Shown here one piece after another: positions 13,817 through 21,616 of a DNA stretch of 23,968 nucleotides (the stretch's first letter is position 1; the number at the start of each line of letters is the position of its first letter). This stretch comes from a virus. Location of the stretch: the IMG/VR virus record IMGVR_UViG_3300022591_000069, positions 1-23,968 of that record; one strand, written 5' to 3'. The translations under genes and the position numbers were made by a program. A model generated the notes under the pieces. That model searched no databases, was not told the origin of the DNA, and saw nothing but the letters and a program-made list of their open reading frames with translations.

Positions 13817-16800
13817 ATGGCGAATGTATCAGTAGGTAGCACTACAGGTTTATACGGAGTAAGCACTACAAATTCAATTTTGACAAGTGCACAAAATTTA
13901 TACACATTGCTGGGTAATAGTGCCAGTGTTGGCTTTTATCTGACCAACAGCAATTTAACTGTAGATGCCACCACATTGCCCACCGGTGTTGCTTCAGGCA
14001 CATACGGTGATAGCGGTGATATTCCGGTGGTCACTGTTGGCGCAGATGGTCGTGTGACCAACATCACCACTGTGGCTGTTACAGCACCTGCTTCCAGTTA
14101 CGGTAACAGCAATGTTGCTGCTTATTTGTCCAGCAATACCGATCCCACAATACAAAGTTTAAATGCCAACACAAAACAACAACAAGGCCAAATCAATTCG
14201 GTAACGGCCAATCTGACTGCATTTGAAACCTATGCCAATGCCACCTTTGGCACCAGCAGTTATGGCAACGCCAATGTGGCAGCATACCTGCCCACTTATT
14301 CTGGTAGTTTAAACAATAGTTCAAGTATTATTTCAATTAATAGTAATGTAACTGCTGCCAATGCCGCTATTGCTACATTACAAGCCAATGTTGGTAGTTT
14401 TTACACTTATGCAAATGCTACCTATCAAACTAGTGCTAGTGCATATAGTAATGTAAATACTGCCGCTTATTTGGCAGGCAGTATAAGTGTTGGAAATATA
14501 AAATCTACAAATGGTTTCTTTTGGGCCAATGGAGTTGCGTATTCAACCGGTGGTGGAACCACCAGCACTTACAGCAATGCCAACGCACAGTCATATCTCA
14601 GCACCACCAGTGTTCTAAATATTGGTAATGCAGCACCCGGTGGCGGCCAAGTTATAATTGGACATCCAACTACAAACAATTCGGTAATACTACAGTCTGG
14701 ACCAATACCGGTAACATTCATTGTGGGTTCAGTTGGTGGTAATTTAAGTTTATCATCAAGCAATGGTTTGCAAATCAACAATACCGATTTGTCATTCTCG
14801 GGCGTGTCTGGCCAAGGTGGCAATATCAACATGAACAATGCCAGTGGCCGAGGTTATATCAATAGCGCCGCTGGTGTTACGGCACAAACTTACACTTCTA
14901 CAAATGGTTACTTCTGGGCCAACGGCACAGCTTACAGCACACAACCCACATATGGTAATACGCAAGTAAGTGCTTACTTATCTAGCGGCACAATTACACA
15001 AATTGTGGGCGGCAATACTTTGTTTATTCAACCCACCAGTGGAATAATGCAATTGACAGGAGCACCAGTTCAATTGGTGGGAACCGGACCAGGCAATGCC
15101 ACAGTTATCACAGGCGGCAATATTGTTCTTGCCGGCGTGAACGGCAGCGGTAGCGGCAGTGTGCCGGCCAATGTATGGATTATTGGTTCCACAACGCAAA
15201 CCGGAAATATAACAACCAGTGCTGGTATGTATACCACAAATGGTTACTTCTGGGCCAATGGCACAGCCTATAGCACTGCATCAGGTGCCAGCACACCGGC
15301 ATTTTCAGGTAACTTGGCCGGCAATGTTTTATATGATGGCATAAATGGTTTTGTAACTGCCAATGCTTATCCGTTCTCGGCACCAGATACCAGTGTTGGC
15401 AGCAGTTATTGGAATTTATATTATCAAAATCCCAAGCCGGTATATAGTGGTGGTGTTTTGCAACCACCATCACCCAGCGGATTAAATGGTATTCTTGTAA
15501 ACAGTCAGCATGTGGCCAACATTGCCATGGCCCATGCTTCATCAACACAAACTGTTATTGGCAACAGTAATTATATTCAAGTTTGGCCCGGTAATAGTGG
15601 CACCAACATGACCAACAATGATCGTGTGCGAGCCCTGAATGGCATTGCCGAAGTGAATCTACAGGGCGGAACCTGGGGAACCATGAGCAGTAGCAGTCAG
15701 TCTACAGCACTGATTGCGGGCATGAATGGTTTTGCCAGCATCACCGGAACAGGACAATTGGCCAGCACAGTGGGACAATTTGCCGGAGCACAAGTGGTTC
15801 CCAAAGGTGGTAGTGCCAATGTGCAATATGCCACTGCTGTTTTGGGCTCGGTGACTTTTGCTGCCAATGCAGTCAACAACTACACCACAAGCAATATTGG
15901 TTATGCTCGATTGTTTGCCGGCACAATTGGTCCCACAGGAAATCTAGTGATGACCAATGCCGTGGGCTTACACACCGTGAGTGGATGGGCCGGATCTGGC
16001 AGTGTAGTAACCAATCAGCGATATGTGTTATTGAACGAAGATGCCGCTACAATTTTACAAACCAATGGTAACATTGTGTTTGCTTCAGGATCGGCAAAAG
16101 GTATTGTGTTCCAGGACGGCAGTTATCAAACCACTGCTGCCACCAGCGGAACCACATACAGCAATGCCAATGTGGCCAGCTATCTACCAACTTCGAGTGT
16201 GAATTTTGGCGGCAATATTTTGACCGTGACCGGTAATGCAACAATTACCGCACAAAGCAATGTGGTCAACATGAGCATCAACACTGGCGGATTGGGATTA
16301 CCAATTGGTGGCAACAGTTCAAGACCCACAACAGCAACTCCGGGAACAATTCGTTTCAACAGTGATAGAAGCAATCCTGAATGGTATGATGCCACAGATA
16401 ATTTGTGGAAATTGTTTAGTCAAACTTATACTCCAACCCCGGCAACTTATTCGGCACAGTATCTAGCAGTTGGTGGCGGTGGCGGCGGTGGCTCCGATTA
16501 TGATACAGCACCAGCCGGTGGCGGTGGCGGAGCAGGTGGATTCTTGACCAGCAGCACCACGGTGACCGTGGGAACAACTTACACCATCACAGTTGGTGCC
16601 GGTGGAACTGGTGGAACCTCAGGAGCCAATCCCACAAATGGAACCGATTCTACTATCACTGCATTCAGTGTTACAGCACTTGGTGGTGGTGCTGGTGGTG
16701 GTAGCAGTGGTTCAATATATTCTGCTGCGTCGGGTGGATCTGGAGGCGGTGGCGGAAGCAATGGCTCAGGCGCCGGTGGTTCAGGTGGTTCAGGCACAAC

Positions 16801-17329
16801 TGGTCAAGGTAATGCTGGTGGTAACTTACTCAATAACGGTATTGTATATGGTGGCGGCGGCGGAGGAGCCGGTGGCTCAGGCGGTGCACCAAATAATATT
16901 GGACCAAGCTATGCAAGTAATGGTGGAGTTGGTGGAGTTGGATTATCTAGTTCAATAACAGGTTCTTCAGTTTATTATGCCGGTGGAGGTGGAGGCACTG
17001 GCGGATGGCCAGGAAACAATTATGGTGCTGGCGGCGCTGGCGGCCTTGGTGGCGGCGGAACCGGAACAAGTTTTACCAATAACGGTGGCGGCAATGCCGG
17101 ATTCGTTGCTGGAACTGCTGGAACTGCCAATACTGGTGGCGGAGGCGGAGGCGGTGGATATAAAGGCGGTGGAGAATCCAGTGATGGTTTAGCAGGTGGA
17201 AGTGGCGTTGTCATACTTTCTGTTCCAACTGCAAATTATTCAGGAACCACAACTGGATCACCAACAATAACCACAAGTGGATCAAACACTATAATTACTT
17301 TCACTTCAAGTGGAAGTTATACAGCTTAA
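13817..17329 (+). CDS. Large tail fibre with repeats and glycine-rich tip
   Basis: The 1170-residue protein has a repetitive beta-type shaft. Six copies of a YxNxxVxAYL-like unit lie at about residues 95, 149, 210, 251, 378 and 781. A TNGYFWANGTAYST unit recurs at about 231, 362 and 473. A central Ser/Thr/Gly/Asn-rich domain (about 500-780) follows, then the linker RFNSDRSNPEWYDATDNLWK (about 846-865). From 885 to about 1130 comes a glycine-rich tip with many GGGG and GGxGG runs, of the kind that forms polyglycine-II adhesin tips, and a final beta stretch ends the protein. AAAGGA is the ribosome binding site. This is a host-attachment fibre; the tip probably contacts the receptor and can diverge quickly. 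Confidence 0.85.
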   Translation: MANVSVGSTTGLYGVSTTNSILTSAQNLYTLLGNSASVGFYLTNSNLTVDATTLPTGVASGTYGDSGDIPVVTVGADGRVTNITTVAVTAPASSYGNSNVAAYLSSNTDPTIQSLNANTKQQQGQINSVTANLTAFETYANATFGTSSYGNANVAAYLPTYSGSLNNSSSIISINSNVTAANAAIATLQANVGSFYTYANATYQTSASAYSNVNTAAYLAGSISVGNIKSTNGFFWANGVAYSTGGGTTSTYSNANAQSYLSTTSVLNIGNAAPGGGQVIIGHPTTNNSVILQSGPIPVTFIVGSVGGNLSLSSSNGLQINNTDLSFSGVSGQGGNINMNNASGRGYINSAAGVTAQTYTSTNGYFWANGTAYSTQPTYGNTQVSAYLSSGTITQIVGGNTLFIQPTSGIMQLTGAPVQLVGTGPGNATVITGGNIVLAGVNGSGSGSVPANVWIIGSTTQTGNITTSAGMYTTNGYFWANGTAYSTASGASTPAFSGNLAGNVLYDGINGFVTANAYPFSAPDTSVGSSYWNLYYQNPKPVYSGGVLQPPSPSGLNGILVNSQHVANIAMAHASSTQTVIGNSNYIQVWPGNSGTNMTNNDRVRALNGIAEVNLQGGTWGTMSSSSQSTALIAGMNGFASITGTGQLASTVGQFAGAQVVPKGGSANVQYATAVLGSVTFAANAVNNYTTSNIGYARLFAGTIGPTGNLVMTNAVGLHTVSGWAGSGSVVTNQRYVLLNEDAATILQTNGNIVFASGSAKGIVFQDGSYQTTAATSGTTYSNANVASYLPTSSVNFGGNILTVTGNATITAQSNVVNMSINTGGLGLPIGGNSSRPTTATPGTIRFNSDRSNPEWYDATDNLWKLFSQTYTPTPATYSAQYLAVGGGGGGGSDYDTAPAGGGGGAGGFLTSSTTVTVGTTYTITVGAGGTGGTSGANPTNGTDSTITAFSVTALGGGAGGGSSGSIYSAASGGSGGGGGSNGSGAGGSGGSGTTGQGNAGGNLLNNGIVYGGGGGGAGGSGGAPNNIGPSYASNGGVGGVGLSSSITGSSVYYAGGGGGTGGWPGNNYGAGGAGGLGGGGTGTSFTNNGGGNAGFVAGTAGTANTGGGGGGGGYKGGGESSDGLAGGSGVVILSVPTANYSGTTTGSPTITTSGSNTIITFTSSGSYTA
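14504..15274 (+). repeat. Dispersed fibre-shaft repeat (TNGYFWANGTAYST units)
   Basis: Three copies of an STNGxFWANGxAYST-type unit start at 14504, 14897 and 15233, spaced 131 and 112 residues. They alternate with YxNxxVxAYL units. Similar DNA at the copies (for example GGTTACTTCTGGGCCAA at the second and third) suggests shaft growth by segment duplication. Confidence 0.6.
16469..17208 (+). repeat. Glycine-rich GGxGG coding repeat (fibre tip)
   Basis: A long run of GGN codons encodes glycine blocks separated by short polar or aromatic segments. The DNA is GC-richer than its surroundings, and the frames behind it are open as a side effect. It starts at V885 of the fibre and ends near residue 1130. 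Confidence 0.8.
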
Positions 17330-17338
17330 GGAAAAACA

Positions 17339-17650
17339 ATGAGTCATTATGCAAAAGTATTGAATGGAACTGTAGTCAATGTTATAGTTGCCGAACCAGA
17401 ATTTTTTAATACCTTCGTGGATTCAAGTCCAGGCACTTGGATACAAACCAGTTATAACACACGAGCAAACACACATGCCAATGGTGGAACGCCGTTGCGT
17501 GGTAATTTTGCCGGAGTTGGATACACATATGATAAAACGCATGATGTATTTTATGCTCCACAACCACAACCAGATGCTACACTAGACACCAACACTTGGA
17601 CATGGACAATACCAAATGTTGTTGTCACCGGTAATACTACACAAGGATAA
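17339..17650 (+). CDS. Small conserved phage protein after the fibre gene
   Basis: The 103-residue protein begins MSHYAKVLNGTVVNVIVAEP and continues with FFNTFVDSSPGTWIQTSYNT and GGTPLRGNFAGVGYTYDKTH. The order AKV.xGxV..VIVA, then WIQTSYNT, then GGTPLRxNxAGxGYTYD is one I recognise from small proteins of many marine and freshwater phages, where they lie near tail-fibre genes. The function is not established. A fibre assembly chaperone or a base element of the fibre is plausible from the position between fibre and nozzle genes. AAGGA lies seven bases before the ATG. The gene appears complete. Confidence 0.8.
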   Translation: MSHYAKVLNGTVVNVIVAEPEFFNTFVDSSPGTWIQTSYNTRANTHANGGTPLRGNFAGVGYTYDKTHDVFYAPQPQPDATLDTNTWTWTIPNVVVTGNTTQG

Positions 17651-17653
17651 TTT

Positions 17654-19321
17654 ATGGCAGTCACCGCAGTTAGAACGCCGTTTACAAACATGAGTTTTAC
17701 TCCTGATGTGCCCAGTAGTGCATTGAGCGCTACCGAATACAATGCCGGATACAATGTTGAAACCGATGTTCGTTCAATAAAATCAGTAGCGGGCGATGAA
17801 TACATTTTAAGCCAAATACCCGGAAACATAATATTTGTTACTGGTGGCTTTTTAAAAACTACCAATTGGTATTTTATTTGTGCAACCATACAAGGGCAAT
17901 GGTACTTGATTGATGATGTGGGTTATAGTAATATAACTCCGCCAGTGGGTACATTTACTGGATATAATACCAGCACAGTTATAACAGCAACTTGGAATGG
18001 AAATGTTGTGTTTTTCAATGACATGATTAATCCTCCAATGTTTTTTGTTTATGGACAACCCTATTTGTACTTGTATGATTTAACTGCAAACATAGGTGGT
18101 CCAGGTGCCAATGGCAGTTACATATGGAATTATGATGTAACGGTGCCAACAAGTGGTCCGCAATCGGGCAATATTATACCCTTGTATAGCAGTTTGACTA
18201 CTGGATTTGTTAGAGACTATAACAGTCCCAATGTTGGTAGTTTGTTGGTAGCTGGCAATTTGTCAGGAGAAATTGCTGCCAATGTAACTGCTTATGCTCC
18301 GGGAACAATATTGAATTTACCGACCACAATTCGTTGGAGCCAAAACTTTGGTATAAATTCAGGTCCTGAAAATTGGACACCAACCTTGACCAATGTGGCC
18401 AACCAATTGGAAATCAATGTGCGCGGACCTGCCATTGATGGATATACTTTGAATGGTAATTTTTATATTCACAGTTATTGGGATTGTGTGTTGATGGCAC
18501 CTATTGGTTATACTTCGACAACAGCTCCGGTGTTTGCATTTACCAAAGTCACCGACGGAAGGGGCCTGATAAATGAAAACTGTTTTGCAGTGGTTGACAG
18601 CACCGCCTACGGTGTTGATGCTAGAGATATTTGGAGTTTTAATGGCAGTGCCTTTACTCCTATTGGTGATCAGCGTGTTAAGAATTATTTTTACAACAAT
18701 CTAAATCCCAATTATACCAATCAAATTTTTATGGTACACAATAGCAAAAAGTACCAAGTGGAAATTTATTATCCTGATCTAAACTCAACTGGCCAATGTA
18801 ATCAAATGTTGAGTTATAGATATGATCTACAAATTTGGAATCCACCAAGACAGGTCAGCCGGGCAACAATGGCATGTGAAAGTCCGTTCTGGACCGGCAA
18901 TGTTGCCAATTTGGCCAATAGAACCATTGTTTACAGCAACTATACTGGTAATATTGCTCTAGTGCAAAAAGATGTAGGTACAAGTTTTTTAGGCAACACT
19001 GCAATCAGCAGTTTGTTTCAAAGAAACAACATCAGTTTTGGCCAAGATTATTCGGCCAGTATTCAAGTGCATCGTGTGTATCCTGAAATTTATGGAACAG
19101 GTAATATCAATGTTGCTGTTGGCGGCGCCGACAGTGTGGCCAACACTGCTGTTTATCAAACCACAGTGACCATGCCAATTACAACTGGTAACCCCTGGGT
19201 ACAAATTTCACAAAATGAAGCTCGTATCACCAGTGTGCAATTCAGCGGCAATAGCAATGTCAATGCATGGCAGTTGACAGCTGCCAATTGGCAAATCACC
19301 AAGGTACAGGATACCAGATAA
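17654..19321 (+). CDS. Tail nozzle / tail tube distal protein
   Basis: The 555-residue protein is beta-rich throughout, as expected for the propeller-type nozzle of short-tailed phages (T7 gp12-like, P22 gp10-like). The N-terminus has TPDVPSSALSATEYNAGYNV and VRSIKSVAGDEYIL, a segment common in this class. The centre has VDSTAYGVDARDIWSFNGSA (about 314-333), then IGDQRVKNYFYNNLNPNYTN and KKYQVEIYYPDL. That DxWxFxGxxFxxIGxQRVxxYF series is typical of nozzle propellers. A CNQMLSYRYDLQIWNPPRQV segment closes the blade pattern. AAGGA supports the ATG. The stop overlaps the next gene's ATG (TAATG), which supports joint production with the tail-tip protein. Alternative: another propeller-type tail protein. 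Confidence 0.78.
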   Translation: MAVTAVRTPFTNMSFTPDVPSSALSATEYNAGYNVETDVRSIKSVAGDEYILSQIPGNIIFVTGGFLKTTNWYFICATIQGQWYLIDDVGYSNITPPVGTFTGYNTSTVITATWNGNVVFFNDMINPPMFFVYGQPYLYLYDLTANIGGPGANGSYIWNYDVTVPTSGPQSGNIIPLYSSLTTGFVRDYNSPNVGSLLVAGNLSGEIAANVTAYAPGTILNLPTTIRWSQNFGINSGPENWTPTLTNVANQLEINVRGPAIDGYTLNGNFYIHSYWDCVLMAPIGYTSTTAPVFAFTKVTDGRGLINENCFAVVDSTAYGVDARDIWSFNGSAFTPIGDQRVKNYFYNNLNPNYTNQIFMVHNSKKYQVEIYYPDLNSTGQCNQMLSYRYDLQIWNPPRQVSRATMACESPFWTGNVANLANRTIVYSNYTGNIALVQKDVGTSFLGNTAISSLFQRNNISFGQDYSASIQVHRVYPEIYGTGNINVAVGGADSVANTAVYQTTVTMPITTGNPWVQISQNEARITSVQFSGNSNVNAWQLTAANWQITKVQDTR

Positions 19322-21588
19322 TGTCAACAAATTTTGCTTTAACAACAGCAAGTCCCAATGTCAACATAATTCAATCATTGAATTATTTGTTGGCCACACA
19401 GGCCAATTCGGCCGCTACAACTGGAAATATAAATTATAATGGTAATGTTTTGATTGCCAATACCACTACAGGTGTTATTAGCGGTGTAACCAATACCGGC
19501 GCCACTCAAGTGGGTGTAATTAGTTATTTGTATGGTTATGTAGAAGTTGCGTATGCCAACACTGCCACTGGTGGTGGTTTCACTAGTAATTGCACCAATC
19601 AACTTTATTATGGTGTGCACAATACAAATAGCCCTGCATTAGATACCAATCCGGTAGATTACCAATGGACTCAAGTTGCCGGTGGCGGATTTGGAAACAC
19701 CAAATATTTGTATTATACCACAGGTGGTGGAAATACTATTAATTTTGCAGTGGGCAATACTGCACCCAATAGCACTTATAGTGCAGTCATAGATAACACA
19801 CCAATATTGTTGGCCACTGTGTCAAATACTTTAGTCAGCACAGGTGCCATTCAACCACAGGCAGCAACACAAGCAGTGTTTAACTCTGCTTCTGGACAAG
19901 TTACAAAACTTAATTATGTTAATGGCAATAGTAATCCATCAAGTAGTACATATTTGTGGCCTTACAACACACGAGGATTTGCCATTGGTGGCGGTACCTC
20001 AATCATACCTACAGAAAATGGCAGTGCAAATGCAGCCACTGGATCAAGCCAAATTCAAATTACTTACAACACTTATATCAACACACAAGGCAATGCCACG
20101 GTCACCGCAAGCAATTTAATTGAATTATGGAAAGGCGGGTCAAGCACATTTTATGATAATGTTTATAGAGCTGCCAGTGGTCAAATCAATGTAACCATAG
20201 ATCCATACTTGGTTTACTTTGGTGGATTAAATGGCACAGCAGCCAATGTCAATACCACTTCAACAACATATAACAATCTAGTGACTGGTCTAAGCAATGA
20301 CATTTATTGCAGTCAAACCACAAATTTTTATATCAGTAATGGAGTAGATGGATACGATCATTTTAGTGTGGTAGATTTTTTTGGAAAACAAAATTCCACT
20401 GCTTATCAACAAAGTTACAATATTACCGAATCAGGTAGTGTATTGCCAGGAACTTTTGGATTCAATCAAACAATTTGGAATCCAAGAAGTTATCTAACTA
20501 CAGGTAATGCTAGTGCTACTTTTGACATTTATGGTGCTGCTGGCGTGGTGCAACCCAATCCTAATGCTCTTAGCAATGCATATTATCCTATTGCCAATCC
20601 TTTATTGAGTGCACCAGGATTATTGGTTGGTAGTTCAGGAACCATTATGCGTAATAGCACTTATGTTCCACTTGTTGGCACAACAGGATGGAGTTATCCA
20701 CAAACTGATGCTGGCACAATAGAATACATTGGACAATTTCCAAATCTTTACAGTGTTGCAGCAGATAATTATGGATTTGTTCCTGCCACTGTTAATAGTG
20801 GTGGTTATACTTCGACGCCCAGTAGTTATGTAAATTATGTCACAGTTGGCACCAGTGGCACAATTTTGGTTAATACTAGAAATTATTATGCCAATGGTAA
20901 TACTTTTCAAACCAGTGGATGGACACAGCCAGTTTCTGGCACCATTAATGCCCTGTACAGTGTTGCTTGTATGCATTCCAGCACATATGGCCCTGTTTGG
21001 GTAGCTGTTGGTCAAGCCGGAGTTATACTTCGTAGTGCAGGATCGTTTAACAATTGGCAATTTGTAACTTCGCCAACAAAAAACAATTTAAATGCCATTG
21101 GAGTTTATGCTTATACTAGTACTTTGGTATTTGTAGCAGTGGGCGATAACAATACTATTTTAACCAGCACCGATGGCGGTAACACTTGGATTGTGGAATC
21201 CAGTCCAGCAACCGGTAGAAATTTATACAGTGTTACTGTAATTGGGTCTGATTCAAATTTTTATGTGGGCGGCGAAGAAGTTATTTTACAAGGATCTGGA
21301 ACAGCAGGTGCAACAACTTGGACTATAGTTTATGAAGGTTCTCCAAGTTATACCACTGCATTATCAAGATTGCAATATGCTGGTTCTTGGGCCAATGTTT
21401 CACAAACTACAACACCTCCAGCATATCAACAAATTGCAAATGCACAAGTTATTAGCGGCAGTTATACCGACTACAATTATGCAGCCGGCAGTGTGCAAAC
21501 CTATTATCTAGTAGCCGGAAATATGTCAGGAAACGCCAATGTTTATGTGGGCGGAGCAAACATGACAATAACGGAGATAAAACGCTAA
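19321..21588 (+). CDS. Tail fibre / receptor-binding protein with Asp-box propeller
   Basis: From ATG 19321 (TAATG overlap) the protein has 755 residues. A start at 19267 would overlap the nozzle gene by 55 bases without a ribosome binding site, so it was not chosen. The N-terminal third has VDYQWTQVAGGGFGNTKYLY and a following INFAVGNTAP segment, a pattern seen in tail-tip and host-specificity proteins. The middle part (about 200-420) is S/T/N-rich beta sequence. The C-terminal part has repeated AVG..G.I..S motifs: LLVGSSGTIMRN, VTVGTSGTILVN, VAVGQAGVILRS and VAVGDNNTILTS. One complete Asp-box, STDGGNTW (616-623), follows. This indicates a BNR/Ycf48-like beta-propeller. No catalytic sialidase residues are identifiable, so binding rather than cleavage is inferred. 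Confidence 0.75.
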   Translation: MSTNFALTTASPNVNIIQSLNYLLATQANSAATTGNINYNGNVLIANTTTGVISGVTNTGATQVGVISYLYGYVEVAYANTATGGGFTSNCTNQLYYGVHNTNSPALDTNPVDYQWTQVAGGGFGNTKYLYYTTGGGNTINFAVGNTAPNSTYSAVIDNTPILLATVSNTLVSTGAIQPQAATQAVFNSASGQVTKLNYVNGNSNPSSSTYLWPYNTRGFAIGGGTSIIPTENGSANAATGSSQIQITYNTYINTQGNATVTASNLIELWKGGSSTFYDNVYRAASGQINVTIDPYLVYFGGLNGTAANVNTTSTTYNNLVTGLSNDIYCSQTTNFYISNGVDGYDHFSVVDFFGKQNSTAYQQSYNITESGSVLPGTFGFNQTIWNPRSYLTTGNASATFDIYGAAGVVQPNPNALSNAYYPIANPLLSAPGLLVGSSGTIMRNSTYVPLVGTTGWSYPQTDAGTIEYIGQFPNLYSVAADNYGFVPATVNSGGYTSTPSSYVNYVTVGTSGTILVNTRNYYANGNTFQTSGWTQPVSGTINALYSVACMHSSTYGPVWVAVGQAGVILRSAGSFNNWQFVTSPTKNNLNAIGVYAYTSTLVFVAVGDNNTILTSTDGGNTWIVESSPATGRNLYSVTVIGSDSNFYVGGEEVILQGSGTAGATTWTIVYEGSPSYTTALSRLQYAGSWANVSQTTTPPAYQQIANAQVISGSYTDYNYAAGSVQTYYLVAGNMSGNANVYVGGANMTITEIKR

Positions 21589-21590
21589 TG

Positions 21591-21598
21591 CTTAAATA
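21591..21598 (+). promoter_or_regulatory. T4-type late promoter box (CTTAAATA)
   Basis: CTTAAATA has the TAAATA core and starts three bases after the stop of the fibre gene. AGAGAG (21605-21610) follows as a ribosome binding site for the ATG at 21617. It is the weakest match of the set but in the expected place. Confidence 0.4.
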
Positions 21599-21616
21599 CA
21601 CTAAAGAGAGAATAAT

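Noticed and set aside
16579-17214. Long alternative frames over the glycine-rich fibre tip, both strands
   Set aside because: GGN-rich DNA yields Pro- or Val/Ala-rich shadow frames; the fibre frame is continuous through the region.
19267-19320. Upstream ATG extending the second fibre by 18 residues
   Set aside because: It would overlap the nozzle gene deeply and lacks a ribosome binding site; ATG 19321 forms the TAATG junction used elsewhere in the window.
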